DNA from: Caulobacter segnis
GTDB lineage: Bacteria > Pseudomonadota > Alphaproteobacteria > Caulobacterales > Caulobacteraceae
Assembly: GCF_029543125.1 (NCBI RefSeq)
Contig: NZ_JARQWW010000002.1
Span: 682,001 to 746,000 of the forward strand
Direction of reading: 5' to 3'
DNA length: 64,000 bases
Positions 42,251-51,996 of the stretch are shown piece after piece (position 1 is the first letter of the stretch; each line of letters starts with the position of its first letter). The notes under the pieces are model-generated. The model was not told the DNA's origin and did not search any database. It was given only the letters and a program-made list of their open reading frames with translations. A program made the position numbers and the translations under genes.

Positions 42251-42771
42251 CAGACTAGGTCCCCGGATTGGGCGAATCCGCCCGGTTCTTGCGTCACCGC
42301 ATGTCTTTCCGCCCGGGCGGTGCGGATGGCCCGCTCCAGGGCGTCAGCGAAGGCGCCGCGCTCGTCCGGACTGAGAGCCCGGGCGACGGTCAGGGCCTTG
42401 TTCGACAGGCGGATGCGCACCCGCCGCTCATGCTCCCCCGCCTGCTCCAAAGCCACGCGGGTGAAGGCGGTGGGCGAGGCCCAGATGCGGCGCCGGCGGC
42501 CGGGACTTTCGCGCAGGACCACCACCTGTTCGGCCGAGACCTGGACCCGCTCGGCGCGCTCGGACGCCCGGAAGCTGAGCTTGAAAGCCCACCAGATGGC
42601 CAGAACGTCCAGGCCCAGGAAGATCGGCACGGGCCAGGCCCCGATTACGAACAGGAAGATGCCGAACAGGACATTGGCGGCGACCACGAAGCCGAGCAGC
42701 ACCTTGAACCCGCCCGGCGACAGCGAGCGGTTCTGGGTGATCACAGCGTCCATGTAGAGGGTCGCGTCCAT
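42250..42771 (-). CDS. DUF2244 membrane protein
   Basis: A 173-aa protein with two adjacent transmembrane segments (VLLGFVVAANVLFGIFLFVIG and VPIFLGLDVLAIWWAF) and a soluble C-terminal half starting SFRASERAERVQV, the layout of the DUF2244 family. Function unknown. The ATG at 42771 is chosen because the longer frame runs antisense through nth. An ATG at 42753 is an alternative. It precedes the ada-like gene with stop/start overlap, and is divergent from nth. Confidence 0.85.
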   Translation of the reverse strand: MDATLYMDAVITQNRSLSPGGFKVLLGFVVAANVLFGIFLFVIGAWPVPIFLGLDVLAIWWAFKLSFRASERAERVQVSAEQVVVLRESPGRRRRIWASPTAFTRVALEQAGEHERRVRIRLSNKALTVARALSPDERGAFADALERAIRTARAERHAVTQEPGGFAQSGDLV

Positions 42772-42828
42772 GGCCCCACCATGGCGCCTCTTTTCGCGAA
42801 GGCGAAGGCGCGGCATGGTCCGCCCCGC

Positions 42829-43545
42829 ATGAAAGCGCCCGCCTCCCAGATCACCGGCAAGACCGCCAAGAAGCCCGCCCGCAAGCCGAAGAAACGCGTG
42901 TCCCCCGCCGAACGGGCGCGGATCGACGAGATCTTCACTCGTTTCGAGCGCTTCGAGGACAATCCGAAGACCGAGCTGCGCTTCCACAGCCCCTACACCC
43001 TGTTGGTGGCGGTGGCCCTGTCGGCCCAGGCCACGGACGTTTCGGTGAATAAGGCCACCGACAAGCTGTTCGCCGTGGCCGACACCCCGGAGAAGATGCT
43101 GGCCCTCGGCGAGGAGGGCCTGACCCCCTACATCGCCTCCATCGGCCTCTACCGGACCAAGGCCAAGAACGTCATCGCCCTGTCCCGGATCATCCTGGAG
43201 CAGCACGGCGGTCAGACGCCCCTGAACCGGCAGGCGTTGCAGGCCCTGCCCGGCGTGGGGCGCAAGACCGCCAGCGTGGTGCTGAACGAGCTGGGCATCG
43301 AGCCGGCCATCGCCGTGGACACCCACGTCTTCCGTGTCGCCCACCGCCTGAAGCTGTCCAAGGGCAAGACTCCCGACCAGGTGGAGCAGGACCTGTTCGC
43401 CATCGTGCCGGAGCCCTGGCTGACCCGGGCGCATCACTGGCTGATCCTGCACGGCCGCTATGTTTGCATCGCCCGCAAGCCCCGATGCCGCAACTGCATC
43501 ATCGACGACCTGTGCCCCTCGCGAGAGCTGTTCATCGGCGGCTGA
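42829..43545 (+). CDS. nth: Endonuclease III (DNA glycosylase/AP lyase)
   Basis: Excises oxidised pyrimidines and cleaves AP sites. The helix-hairpin-helix LPGVGRKTASVVL holds the catalytic Lys, and the catalytic Asp is in AVDTHVFRVAHRL. The [4Fe-4S] loop is perfect, Cys-x6-Cys-x2-Cys-x5-Cys in the last 25 residues (CIARKPRCRNC and DLCPS). A basic N-terminal tail (TAKKPARKPKKR) precedes the domain. ATG at 42829 gives 238 aa; an in-frame ATG at 42781 would add 16 residues. Confidence 0.97.
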   Translation: MKAPASQITGKTAKKPARKPKKRVSPAERARIDEIFTRFERFEDNPKTELRFHSPYTLLVAVALSAQATDVSVNKATDKLFAVADTPEKMLALGEEGLTPYIASIGLYRTKAKNVIALSRIILEQHGGQTPLNRQALQALPGVGRKTASVVLNELGIEPAIAVDTHVFRVAHRLKLSKGKTPDQVEQDLFAIVPEPWLTRAHHWLILHGRYVCIARKPRCRNCIIDDLCPSRELFIGG

Positions 43546-43676
43546 AACGCCCCCGGCGCGGGGCCATCGCCAGGAAGCTTATTGGCGCCCAGCGCGGTTA
43601 TGTTCTATTAATGTTCCGACCAATGCGGTGAGCCGGAATAACGATCGAGACGCCCGCTGAAGACCCTGTTCGGCTG

Positions 43677-44704
43677 ATGGAGGACGCAGACACCGGCGAC
43701 CGCTTCCTCATCTATGGAACGGACCGCGGGCTTCGTGTCGAGCTTCGCCATGAAGGCGAAACACTCTGGATGACTCAGGCTCAGATGGCCGACCTGTTCG
43801 GCATTGATGTTCGCACCGTCAACGAGCACGTCTCCAACGTTTATCGAGAAGGTGAGATCGACGAAGATCCAACTATCCGGAAATTCCGGATAGTTCGATC
43901 TGAAGGTGGCCGGCAGGTCACCCGAGAGGTTCTGCACTATAACCTGGATGCGATAATCGCAGTTGGATATCGGGTCAGCTCGAAGCAAGGCACGATTTTC
44001 AGGCGATGGGCCACGAACATCCTCGTCAAGTTCGCGACGAAGGGGTTTGTCGTCGATGTGGAGCGACTGAAAGCCCGCGGCGACCAGGACCGGGTCTCTG
44101 AGCTTCGCGAAATCATCCGCGACATTCGCGCCTCTGAGGCGAATGGGTATGCGGAGCTTCGGGGCATCTGCGCACTTTGCCAAGATTACGAGCCGAGCTC
44201 CGCGCAGGCGATCACCTTCTAAACGCGGATGCAGGCGAAACTCTTCTACGCCGTCACATCGCATACGCCGTCGGAAATTCAGAAGAGCCGCGCGGATGCG
44301 GATCATCCCAATATGGGGTTGCAGACTTGGAGCGGTCGCGACGTCACAAAACGTGACGCTAAGGTGGCTAAGAACTATCTGGCTCCCGGCGAAATCCGAG
44401 AGCTGAACCGGCTGACCAATATCCTCCTCGATATTTTCGATGATCAGGCTGAAATCGGAAAGCTCGTCACGATGGATCACGCGCCGAGCTGCTTGACCGC
44501 CAGTTGAGCAACCTCGGGCGGCAGGTGCTCAATCATGGCGGTCAGATCGGCCATGGCGACGCAGAAACCTCCGCCCTCCGCGAGTACGCCAAGTTCGACG
44601 AGCGGAGAAAGGCGGCCAGAAAGGCGGCCATGGACGAGGAATATGCCGCCCTCAAAGCGGCGGGGAAGGCCTTGCCAAAAGGTTCGGCCCGTCGCCAACG
44701 CTGA
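43677..44704 (+). pseudogene. rhuM: Decayed RhuM-family (virulence protein) gene
   Basis: The first part (43677-44222) encodes the RhuM N-terminal region: FLIYGTDRGLRVELRHEGETLWMTQAQMADLFGIDVRTVNEHV, then TIRKFRIVRSEGGRQVTREVLHYNLDAIIAVGYRV. It is broken by an in-frame TAA (44220-44222), in the context ITF-stop-TRMQAKLFYAV, where intact relatives have an aromatic codon. The same frame then continues (HTPSEIQKSRADADHPNMGLQTW, KRDAKVAKNYL) to about 44480. There a one-base loss moves the rest (ELLDRQLSNLGRQVLNHGG...) to another frame, ending at 44704. Intact RhuM is a single ~330-aa protein often found on mobile elements. The lower GC here supports horizontal origin. Confidence 0.88.
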
Positions 44705-44782
44705 GATGGTGCGCACGAAATTTGCCAGCGGGCCCCGCTTTCGCTAATCGGCGGGGTCAATTCCTTCTGAAAGTCCCCCTGC

Positions 44783-45772
44783 ATGACCGCCCGCTACGAC
44801 GTCGCCGCCATCGGCAACGCCCTCGTCGACGTGATCGCCCCCTGCGAAGACGCCTTCCTGGAGGCGGAAAAGCTGGTGAAGGGCTCGATGCAGCTCGTCG
44901 ATCAGGACTTCGCGGTGTCGCTCTATGGCCGCATGGCGTCCGGCGTGGAGACCTCGGGCGGGTCGGGCGGCAACACCATCGCCGGCGTCGCCAGCCTGGG
45001 CGGCAAGGCCGTCTATCTGGGCAAGGTCGCCGACGACCAGCTGGGCGACATCTTCGCCCATGACATCAAGGCCATCGGCGTCGACTTCGACGTGCCGCGC
45101 CTGATCGGCGGCGCGGCCACCGGCCGCTGCATGATCAACGTCACCCCGGACGGCCAGCGCACCATGTGCACCTTCCTCGGCGCCTCGAACCAGTTGACCG
45201 CCGACGACGTGGACCCGGCGGTCATCGAAGGCTCGCAGATCGTCTATCTGGAAGGCTATCTGTTCGACCCGTCGGAGGCGCGCGTCGCCTTCGCCAAGGC
45301 CGCCGGCCTGGCCCACGGCGCGGGCCGCCAGATCGCCTTCACCCTGTCCGACAGCTTCGTGGTCGACCGCCACTACGAGGCCCTGCGCGGCTTCGTGGAG
45401 ACCCAGGTGGACATCGTCTTCGCCAACGAAGCGGAGCTGCTGTCTCTGTACCGCACCGACGACTTCGACGCCGCCGCCAAGCAACTGGCCGCCAGCGTGA
45501 AGATCGCCGCCGTGACCCGCAGCGAAAAGGGTTCGGTGGTGCTCGCCGGCGAGGCGCGCCACGAAATCCCGGCCGAGGCTGTGGAGAAAATCGTGGACAC
45601 GACCGGCGCGGGCGACCAATACGCAGCCGGGTTCCTCTACGGCCTCGCCAAGGGCAAGCCGCTGGCTGACTGCGGCCGGCTGGGCTCCATCGCGGCGGCC
45701 GAGGTGATCTCGCACTATGGCCCCCGTCCGCTGGTCTCGCTCGCCGAGCTGGCCGCGGCCAAGGGCTTCTGA
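44783..45772 (+). CDS. PfkB-family carbohydrate/adenosine kinase
   Basis: Ribokinase-like sugar/nucleoside kinase of 329 aa. N-terminal [12 protein letters not shown] and [31 protein letters not shown] are typical of the family, as is the C-terminal anion hole [19 protein letters not shown] with the catalytic Asp. Close relatives in Caulobacterales are often called adenosine kinase; substrate cannot be fixed from sequence. It is 17 bases upstream of hisB and may be part of the same transcript. Confidence 0.92.
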   Translation: MTARYDVAAIGNALVDVIAPCEDAFLEAEKLVKGSMQLVDQDFAVSLYGRMASGVETSGGSGGNTIAGVASLGGKAVYLGKVADDQLGDIFAHDIKAIGVDFDVPRLIGGAATGRCMINVTPDGQRTMCTFLGASNQLTADDVDPAVIEGSQIVYLEGYLFDPSEARVAFAKAAGLAHGAGRQIAFTLSDSFVVDRHYEALRGFVETQVDIVFANEAELLSLYRTDDFDAAAKQLAASVKIAAVTRSEKGSVVLAGEARHEIPAEAVEKIVDTTGAGDQYAAGFLYGLAKGKPLADCGRLGSIAAAEVISHYGPRPLVSLAELAAAKGF

Positions 45773-45789
45773 CAGGAACGGATACGCAA

Positions 45790-46380
45790 ATGGCGCGCAC
45801 GGCCGAAGTGGTCCGCGAGACGAAGGAGACGCAGATCCGCGTCTCGATCGATCTTGATGGGACCGGCAAGTCGACGATCTCCACCGGCGTGGGCTTCTAT
45901 GACCACATGCTGGAGAGCTTCGCGCGCCATGGCGGGTTCGATCTTCAGGTCGAGACCAAGGGCGACCTGCACATCGACATGCACCACACGGTCGAGGACA
46001 CCGGCATCGTCCTGGGCCAAGCGGTGAACAAGGCGCTGGACGGCTTCAAGGGCATCCGCCGCTTCGGCCACGCCTATATCCCGATGGACGAGACCCTGAC
46101 GCGCTGCGCCATCGACCTGTCCAACCGCCCGTACCTGATCTGGAAGGTGGACTTCACCCGCCCCAAGGTGGGTGAGATGGACACCGAGCTGTTCAAGGAA
46201 TTCCACCACGCCTTCGCCATGAACTGCGGCGCCTGCGTGCATCTGGAGACCCTGTACGGCGACAACACCCACCATATCGCCGAGAGCGGGTTCAAGGCCC
46301 TGGCCCGGGCGCTGCGTCAGGCGGTCGAGATCGACCCCAAGACCGGCGGCCATGCCCCCTCCACCAAGGGCGTGCTGTAA
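45790..46380 (+). CDS. hisB: Imidazoleglycerol-phosphate dehydratase
   Basis: Sixth step of histidine synthesis, forming imidazole acetol phosphate; a manganese enzyme. The metal-binding HHTVED motif is in [16 protein letters not shown], and the second half has the matching [16 protein letters not shown] and [19 protein letters not shown]. The 196-aa single-function form lacks the phosphatase domain seen in E. coli. An AGGAAC ribosome site precedes it. First gene of the run hisB-H-A-F-E. Confidence 0.98.
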   Translation: MARTAEVVRETKETQIRVSIDLDGTGKSTISTGVGFYDHMLESFARHGGFDLQVETKGDLHIDMHHTVEDTGIVLGQAVNKALDGFKGIRRFGHAYIPMDETLTRCAIDLSNRPYLIWKVDFTRPKVGEMDTELFKEFHHAFAMNCGACVHLETLYGDNTHHIAESGFKALARALRQAVEIDPKTGGHAPSTKGVL

Positions 46381-46389
46381 GGTTCATCC

Positions 46390-47031
46390 ATGCAGAGCGT
46401 CGCCCTGATCGACTACGGGTCGGGCAATCTGCGCTCGGCCGAACGAGCCCTGGTCGAGGCCGCGCGCCGCCGCGGCCTTTCCGTGGACGTGCGCGTCACC
46501 GCCGATCCTGACCTCATCGCCAAGGCCGACCGGGTGTTCCTGCCCGGCGTCGGGGCCTTCGCCTCCTGCCGCGAGGGCCTGGACGCCGCCGGCGTGGTCG
46601 AGGCCATGAACGAAGCGGTGAAGGTCCGGGGCGTCCCGTTCCTGGGCATCTGCGTCGGCATGCAGCTTCTGGCCACGCGGGGGCTGGAGTTCCGGATCAC
46701 CCCCGGCCTCGACTGGATCACCGGCGAGGTGAAGAAGCTAGAACCCTTAGATCCGACCCTGACCATCCCGCACATGGGCTGGAACGCGGTGGAGCGGGTG
46801 CGCGAGCACCCCCTGTTCGCCGGCGTGCCGGCCAATTCGCCCATGTACTACGCCAACAGTTTCGCCTTGGACGCCGCTGATCCGGCGGACGTGGTCGCGG
46901 TCAGCGACCATGGCGGACGCTTCACGGCGGCGGTGGCGCGGGGCAATGTGGCCGGCGCTCAGTTTCACCCGGAAAAGTCCCAGGACTCCGGTCTTTCCTT
47001 CCTCGCCAACTTTCTGGAATGGCGCCCATGA
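46390..47031 (+). CDS. hisH: Imidazole glycerol phosphate synthase, glutaminase subunit
   Basis: Class I glutamine amidotransferase that supplies ammonia to HisF. The nucleophile Cys is in FLGICVGMQLLA, and the His/Glu pair is in QFHPEKSQDSG. GSGNLRSAERAL is the typical N-terminus. 213 aa. Its stop codon overlaps the hisA ATG (ATGA). Confidence 0.97.
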   Translation: MQSVALIDYGSGNLRSAERALVEAARRRGLSVDVRVTADPDLIAKADRVFLPGVGAFASCREGLDAAGVVEAMNEAVKVRGVPFLGICVGMQLLATRGLEFRITPGLDWITGEVKKLEPLDPTLTIPHMGWNAVERVREHPLFAGVPANSPMYYANSFALDAADPADVVAVSDHGGRFTAAVARGNVAGAQFHPEKSQDSGLSFLANFLEWRP

Positions 47032-47750
47032 TCCTCTATCCCGCCATCGACCTGAAAGACGGCCAGTGCGTGCGCCTGCTGCACGGCGACATGGACAAGG
47101 CCACGGTGTTCAACACTTCGGCCGCCGACCAAGCCGAGCGTTTCGCCAAGGACGGCTTCTCCTGGCTGCATGTGGTCGACCTGAACGGCGCCATCGAGGG
47201 CCAGTCGATGAACACCAAAGCGGTTGAGGAGATCCTCAACGCCGTGTCGATCCCGGTTCAACTGGGCGGCGGGGTCCGCACCCTTGAGGGCGTCGAGTCC
47301 TGGATCGAGGCCGGCGTCAGCCGCGTGATCCTGGGCACGGTGGCCGTGAACAATCCCGAACTGGTCAAGAAGGCCGCCCGCCTGTGGCCCGAGCAGATCG
47401 CCGTGGCCGTGGACGTGCGCGACGGCAAGGTCGCCGTGGACGGCTGGACCGCCCTGTCGGACATCAGCGCCGTAGACCTGTCCAAGCGGTTCGAGGACGC
47501 CGGGGTCGCGGCCCTGATCGTCACCGACATCTCCCGCGACGGCGCCCTGACCGGCGTGAACGTCGAGGGCGTGGGCGAAGTGGCCGACGCCGTTTCGGTG
47601 CCGGTGATCGCCAGCGGCGGCGTCGCCTCGGTGGACGACATCGTCAATCTGAAGGCCCGCAAGGGCGCGCCGATCGCCGGGGCGATCCTGGGCCGCTCGC
47701 TCTATGCCGGAACCATCCGCCCGGCCGACGCCATCCGGGCCGCCGGCTGA
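47028..47750 (+). CDS. hisA: ProFAR isomerase (phosphoribosylformimino-5-aminoimidazole carboxamide ribotide isomerase)
   Basis: Fourth enzyme of histidine synthesis, a (beta-alpha)8 barrel opening the ribose of ProFAR by Amadori rearrangement. [21 protein letters not shown] carries the catalytic Asp at residue 8, and the second catalytic Asp is in [15 protein letters not shown]. Phosphate-binding loops are GGGVRTLEG and [10 protein letters not shown]. 240 aa from ATG 47028; coupled to hisH and hisF. Confidence 0.97.
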   Translation: MILYPAIDLKDGQCVRLLHGDMDKATVFNTSAADQAERFAKDGFSWLHVVDLNGAIEGQSMNTKAVEEILNAVSIPVQLGGGVRTLEGVESWIEAGVSRVILGTVAVNNPELVKKAARLWPEQIAVAVDVRDGKVAVDGWTALSDISAVDLSKRFEDAGVAALIVTDISRDGALTGVNVEGVGEVADAVSVPVIASGGVASVDDIVNLKARKGAPIAGAILGRSLYAGTIRPADAIRAAG

Positions 47751-48517
47751 TGCTGACCCGCCGCGTCATTCCCTGCCTGGACGTCAAGGACGGCCGCGTG
47801 GTGAAGGGCGTCAACTTCGTGGCCCTGCGCGACGCCGGCGATCCGGTGGAGCAGGCCGCCGCCTATGACGCCGCCGGGGCCGACGAGTTGATGTTCCTGG
47901 ACATCACCGCCAGCCACGAGGGGCGCGGCCTGATCCTGGACGTGATCGCGCGGACCGCCGACGCCTGCTTCATGCCCCTGTCGGTGGGCGGCGGCGTGCG
48001 GGCGGTCGAGGACATGCGCCGCCTGCTGCTGGCCGGCGCCGACAAGGTGGCCATGAACACCGCCGCCGTGGAGAACCCCGACCTGATCGCCGCCGGGGCC
48101 GACGCCTTCGGCGCCCAGTGCGTGGTGGTGGCCGTGGACGCCAAGGCGCGTGATGACGGCTCGGGCTGGAACGTCTGGACCTATGGCGGACGCAAGGACA
48201 CTGGGCTGGATGTGATCGAGTACGCCGCCCGGGCGGTTGAGAAGGGCGCGGGCGAAATCCTGCTGACCTCCATGGACCGCGACGGGGCCAAGACCGGCTA
48301 CGACATTCCCCTGCTGAAGGCGGTGGGCGACGCGGTGAGCGTGCCGGTGATCGCCAGCGGCGGGGCCGGAAACACCGATCACCTGATCGAGGCCGCCCGC
48401 GACGGCGGGGCCGATGCGGTGCTGGCCGCCTCGATCTTCCACTTCGGCGAGATCACCGTGCGCCAGGCCAAGCAGGCCATGGCCGCCGCCGGCCTGCCCA
48501 TGCGTCTGGAGGCCTGA
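47750..48517 (+). CDS. hisF: Imidazole glycerol phosphate synthase, cyclase subunit
   Basis: Forms IGP and AICAR using ammonia channelled from HisH. The barrel starts [23 protein letters not shown] with the catalytic Asp at 11. The second catalytic Asp is in [15 protein letters not shown]. Phosphate loops are GGGVRAVED and ASGGAGNTD. 255 aa. The ATG shares bases with the hisA stop (TGATG). Confidence 0.98.
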   Translation: MLTRRVIPCLDVKDGRVVKGVNFVALRDAGDPVEQAAAYDAAGADELMFLDITASHEGRGLILDVIARTADACFMPLSVGGGVRAVEDMRRLLLAGADKVAMNTAAVENPDLIAAGADAFGAQCVVVAVDAKARDDGSGWNVWTYGGRKDTGLDVIEYAARAVEKGAGEILLTSMDRDGAKTGYDIPLLKAVGDAVSVPVIASGGAGNTDHLIEAARDGGADAVLAASIFHFGEITVRQAKQAMAAAGLPMRLEA

Positions 48518-48519
48518 TC

Positions 48520-48843
48520 ATGGCTGAGCTGTTCAAGGTTCTGGAAGGCCTGGCCGCGACGGTCGCCTCTCGCAAGGGTGGGGATGTCTCCGCCTCCTAC
48601 ACCGCCAAGCTGCTGGCTGACCCGGCCCTGGCGGCGAAGAAGCTGGGCGAGGAGGCGACGGAGACGGTGATCGCCGCCGTTCAGGGCGATCTTGACGCCC
48701 TGGCCGCCGAAAGCGCCGACCTGCTCTATCATTGGCTGGCCCTGGCTACGGCGGTGGGACTGGATCTGGACGCCGTGGCCGCCAAACTTGAAGCCCGCCA
48801 AGGGCAGTCCGGCCTGGCTGAAAAGGCCTCGCGCGGAGCCTAG
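48520..48843 (+). CDS. hisE: Phosphoribosyl-ATP pyrophosphohydrolase
   Basis: Second step of histidine synthesis, hydrolysing PR-ATP to PR-AMP in a MazG-like all-alpha fold. The conserved acidic segment KKLGEEATETVIAAVQGD and LAAESADLLYHWLALA contain the Mg-binding carboxylates. 107 aa. It starts 2 bases after hisF. It is the single-domain form, so hisI must be elsewhere. Convergent with smr, overlapping by 4 bases. Confidence 0.97.
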   Translation: MAELFKVLEGLAATVASRKGGDVSASYTAKLLADPALAAKKLGEEATETVIAAVQGDLDALAAESADLLYHWLALATAVGLDLDAVAAKLEARQGQSGLAEKASRGA

Positions 48844-49508
48844 ATCCGCTTCTTCAGGGCGACGTAGAGCGCGCCCTCCCCGCCGTGATGCCGGTCAGCC
48901 TGGGAGACCCCGGCCACGATGTCGCTGAGATGCGGGGCCCCCAGCCATTCGGGAACGTAGCGGCGCAGGACGCCCGTTCCCGTCTTGCCCTTGCCGGTGA
49001 TGACCAGGACCGAACGATAACCCTCGTCCGAGGCCCGGCGCAGAAACGCTTCAAGCGTCGGGCGGGCGCCATCCTGATCCAGGCCGTGCAGGTCCAGACG
49101 GGCCTCCAAGGGATCGCGCTCGCGGCTGATGCGGCGTTTTCGGCCGGGCTCGATGGGGTCATAGCCGCTGCGGGCGGCGCGTTTCGGCTTCTGCAGAGCC
49201 TTCAGGTCTTCAGCCGCCAGCAGGAGAGGCGCCGCCGCGGTCGCCGTCTTCGGCGGCGCCTTGGGCTTGGGCGGCGTCCGGTCGGGGCGGATGGACTTGG
49301 CCAGAGCGGTCCAGGCCGGATCTTCCGGAACATGGAAATCCGCCTCAGGGATCGGCGCGGGCGGCGGCGCGCGCTTGCCGAACTTGGTCTTCTTCAGGGT
49401 CTTGGGCGTGACCTTGCTGACCTGGGCGTCATCAGGCGCCCTGCCCTTCACGGTCCCGGCCACGAGATCCCACAGCCGCCGCTCCTCCGGCTTCAGCGGC
49501 CGCTTCAT
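48840..49508 (-). CDS. Smr-domain protein
   Basis: A 222-aa protein with a C-terminal Smr domain (RLDLHGLDQDGARPTLEAFLRRASDEGYRSVLVITGKGKTGTGVLR), the small MutS-related nuclease-like module. Residues ~1-130 are Pro/Lys-rich and probably disordered. Nicking activity is known for some family members but not shown for this type. Start ATG at 49508 is preferred over an upstream in-frame ATG inside mltA. It is last in the minus-strand run Tim44-like - mltA - smr. Confidence 0.93.
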   Translation of the reverse strand: MKRPLKPEERRLWDLVAGTVKGRAPDDAQVSKVTPKTLKKTKFGKRAPPPAPIPEADFHVPEDPAWTALAKSIRPDRTPPKPKAPPKTATAAAPLLLAAEDLKALQKPKRAARSGYDPIEPGRKRRISRERDPLEARLDLHGLDQDGARPTLEAFLRRASDEGYRSVLVITGKGKTGTGVLRRYVPEWLGAPHLSDIVAGVSQADRHHGGEGALYVALKKRI

Positions 49509-49512
49509 GACG

Positions 49513-50655
49513 TCAGTCCCTCGGAACCAGGCGATAGAGGCGCAGGGCATGGCGCACCCGCCCCGCCTCCAGCCCCGCCGCCGGACCCGAGCCCATGTAG
49601 AGATCGGCCCGCACCGCGCCCTTGATGGCCCCGCCTGTATCGAGCGCAGCCACCACGCGGCGATAGGTCGGGAAGGCGCCGTTCAGTTTCGGCGCGTCGG
49701 CGTCGATCCAGTAAAGGCCGCCATAGCTGTGCTGGCTGGGGTCCACCGCGATGGCGCGACCCGGCGGCAGCGGGATATTGGCGGCCCCGCGCGGCTCGGC
49801 CCCGTCGTCGGGTTTCAGGTGGAAGAACACGTAGCGGCGGTTCAGCTGCATGACCGCATCCGCCTCCGGCCCGCGATGATCGGCGAGCCAGGCGCGGATG
49901 TTCTCGGCCGAGGTGTTGCTGTCGGCCAGCAGGCCCTTTTCACGCATGGGCGCGGCGATGCCGAGGAACGGCTGGCCGTTGTGGCCGGAATAGAGCGCCT
50001 TGAACCGCTTGCCGTCGGGCAGGACCAGAACGCCGGAGCCCTGAATCTGCAGGAAGAACAGGTCCTCCGGCTTCATCCAGGCCAGGGGCTTGTCCGTCTC
50101 CACCGCCTCAATGGCCGCGCGGTCGGGATAGGGCTTCGGCACGCCGCCGGTGACTTGGGCGGGCACCGGGCCGGAACCCAGGTCGATCATCTCCAGATCC
50201 GCCGGTTTGGCGCGGACAGGGGCGGTGTACTCGCCGCGACGGGAGAAGCGGGCCTCATAGACCGGCGCGAAATAGGCGGTCAGGGTCCCTTCATCGCCCA
50301 TTGACCGGGCGACGAGGTGGGCTTCCAGCCAGGCCTGCGCCTCCGCCGGTTTCAGGTCGCCGGCATGGCGGGCCTTGCGGCAAAGCTCGGCGGATGAGGG
50401 GTCCTTGGCGGCCTGACAGCCGGTCTTCAGCGCCTCGAAAGCGGCCAGATGGTCTTCCTGCGCCCAACCGGGCAGGTCTGAAAGAACATAAACCAGCGGC
50501 CGGGGCGTCGGACGTTCCGGCGGCTGTTCGGCTGGACGGCCCGGCGCGGGGGGACCTTCCGGCGCCTCGGCCGGCGGCGGAGTTCGGGTGGCGCAGGCCG
50601 CCAGGATCAGCGCCGCGAGAGCTGCGGCGCCGGGATGCAGAGCAATACGGCGCAT
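49513..50655 (-). CDS. mltA: Membrane-bound lytic murein transglycosylase A (MltA)
   Basis: Lipoprotein that cleaves peptidoglycan glycan strands leaving 1,6-anhydromuramic ends. The signal peptide ends in the lipobox LILAAC near residue 21. A Pro-rich linker precedes the MltA domain (GTLTAYFAPVYEARFSRRGEYTAPV) and the C-terminal 3D domain, with the conserved Asp in VVAALDTGGAIKGAVRADLYMG. The ATG at 50655 (380 aa) overlaps the stop of the Tim44-like gene (TGATG). Confidence 0.95.
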   Translation of the reverse strand: MRRIALHPGAAALAALILAACATRTPPPAEAPEGPPAPGRPAEQPPERPTPRPLVYVLSDLPGWAQEDHLAAFEALKTGCQAAKDPSSAELCRKARHAGDLKPAEAQAWLEAHLVARSMGDEGTLTAYFAPVYEARFSRRGEYTAPVRAKPADLEMIDLGSGPVPAQVTGGVPKPYPDRAAIEAVETDKPLAWMKPEDLFFLQIQGSGVLVLPDGKRFKALYSGHNGQPFLGIAAPMREKGLLADSNTSAENIRAWLADHRGPEADAVMQLNRRYVFFHLKPDDGAEPRGAANIPLPPGRAIAVDPSQHSYGGLYWIDADAPKLNGAFPTYRRVVAALDTGGAIKGAVRADLYMGSGPAAGLEAGRVRHALRLYRLVPRD

Positions 50656-51269
50656 CACGCCGCCGCGGCGTCGACGTTCACCAGGGTCCAGTTGGGGTCG
50701 CGGCTCTTCAGATCGCGCTCGAAGGTCCACAGTTCGGCCGTACGGCGGTCATCCACCGCCTCGCCTTCCGGACCCTTGGTGCGGCTGCGGAACTCGGCCA
50801 GGAAGCGGACCACCACGCGGGCCATGTCGCCCTTCACCGCCGCGCTTTCGAAATCGGCGCGGGGCGGATGCAGGAATTCGACGGTTTCGGTGCGGTTTTC
50901 AGCCTCGCGGGCGGTGATCGCGCCGTCGAAGCCCTCCATCACCTGTTCGGACAGCAGAGGCCGCAGGGTTTCGCGGTCGCCGGCGGCGAAGCCGCGCACC
51001 ACCATCTCATAGGCCTGGCGGGCGCCGTGCAGGAAGCGGCTGACGTCGAAGGCCGGGTCGCGGGCTCGCAGGGCGGCCAGACCGTCGGCGGCGGCGAAAT
51101 CCGCGCCCTCGGCCTTGGGGGCGTCGACGATCACCGGACCACGCGGAGCCTCCACAGGGGCGGGCGTGTCTTCAGGCTGCCGGCCGACCCGGCGGCCGAG
51201 CACCGAATAGAGCTGATAGAGCACCACGGCGGCGAGAACGGCGAAGATGATCAGTTCGAGAGCTTGCAA
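50655..51269 (-). CDS. Tim44-domain membrane-anchored protein
   Basis: A 204-aa protein with an N-terminal transmembrane helix (LELIIFAVLAAVVLYQLYSVLG), an acidic/proline linker and a Tim44-like C-terminal domain (ARDPAFDVSRFLHGARQAYEMVVRGFAAGDRETLRPLLSEQVMEGF). Alphaproteobacterial relatives of mitochondrial Tim44 associate with the inner membrane; the exact role is unclear. I prefer a TTG at 51269. A TTG at 51305 would sit in a TATATT promoter-like sequence. Coupled to mltA and divergent from secB. Confidence 0.88.
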   Translation of the reverse strand: MQALELIIFAVLAAVVLYQLYSVLGRRVGRQPEDTPAPVEAPRGPVIVDAPKAEGADFAAADGLAALRARDPAFDVSRFLHGARQAYEMVVRGFAAGDRETLRPLLSEQVMEGFDGAITAREAENRTETVEFLHPPRADFESAAVKGDMARVVVRFLAEFRSRTKGPEGEAVDDRRTAELWTFERDLKSRDPNWTLVNVDAAAA

Positions 51270-51439
51270 AGGAAGACCGACTTCAATGGAACAGTTGGAA
51301 TGCAATATAGGCGCGACAGGCCGCCACGTCAGGCCCGGCGTTGCACCGGGGGTCCCCTCATGTTAGCAGCCCGGCTCTCAACCCTGATCTGAAGGCCGTG
51401 AGGCATTGTCGCCCGGCTGTCCATCCTGACGGATTTCCC

Positions 51440-51925
51440 ATGACCGACACCACTTCCGGCGTTCCGGAAACCCCCGCCGAAGGCGAACAAATCGGCGTTC
51501 GCGTCATCGCCCAGTTCATCCGCGACCTGTCCTTCGAGAATCCGGGCGCGCCGGAATCCCTGCGCGGCGGCGGCCAGCCTGAGATCGACATGGGCGTCGA
51601 GATGAACGCCCGCGGCCGCACGGACGGCCTGTTCGAGGTGGATCTGAAGCTGTCGGCCCGCGCCACGCGCGGTTCGGACGCCGTCTTCCACGTCGAAGTC
51701 GTCTATGGCGGCCTGTTCCAGGTGACCGGCGTCAGCGAAGACGATCTTGAGCCGGTGCTGCTGATCGAATGCCCGCGCTTCCTGTTCCCGTTCGCCCGCC
51801 GCGTGATCGCGGATGTGACCAGCGAAGGCGGCTTCCCGCCGTTCCTGATCGACCCGATCGACTTCGGTGGCGTCTACGCCCAACGCAAGGCGCAGGCAGG
51901 CGGCGTCCAGATCGGCAACGCCTGA
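51440..51925 (+). CDS. secB: Protein-export chaperone SecB
   Basis: Tetrameric cytosolic chaperone that holds preproteins and passes them to SecA. Family segments [33 protein letters not shown] and [35 protein letters not shown] are clear. The ATG at 51440 gives 161 aa. The 170-base divergent region with the Tim44-like gene holds promoters for both. Convergent with hup across a shared terminator. Confidence 0.98.
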   Translation: MTDTTSGVPETPAEGEQIGVRVIAQFIRDLSFENPGAPESLRGGGQPEIDMGVEMNARGRTDGLFEVDLKLSARATRGSDAVFHVEVVYGGLFQVTGVSEDDLEPVLLIECPRFLFPFARRVIADVTSEGGFPPFLIDPIDFGGVYAQRKAQAGGVQIGNA

Positions 51926-51929
51926 TACG

Positions 51930-51966
51930 AAAAGAAAACGGCGGCTGGAGGGATCCAGCCGCCGTT
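51930..51966 (-). terminator. Bidirectional intrinsic terminator between secB and hup
   Basis: A 13-bp perfect stem (51937-51949 with 51954-51966) has a GGGA loop. On the minus strand it is followed by TTTTCTTTT, making it a strong terminator for hup. On the plus strand it lies just after secB. Confidence 0.92.
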
Positions 51967-51996
51967 CCTTCAAGCAGCAGTCCTTTCGGACGATGC

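Noticed and set aside
43608..44480. 290-codon frame antisense to the rhuM relic
   Set aside because: The plus strand encodes clear RhuM peptides; the antisense product has no family features.
44727..44739. AGCGGGCCCCGCT palindrome after the rhuM relic
   Set aside because: The one-base centre cannot form a hairpin loop and no T-tract follows, so it is not supported as a terminator.
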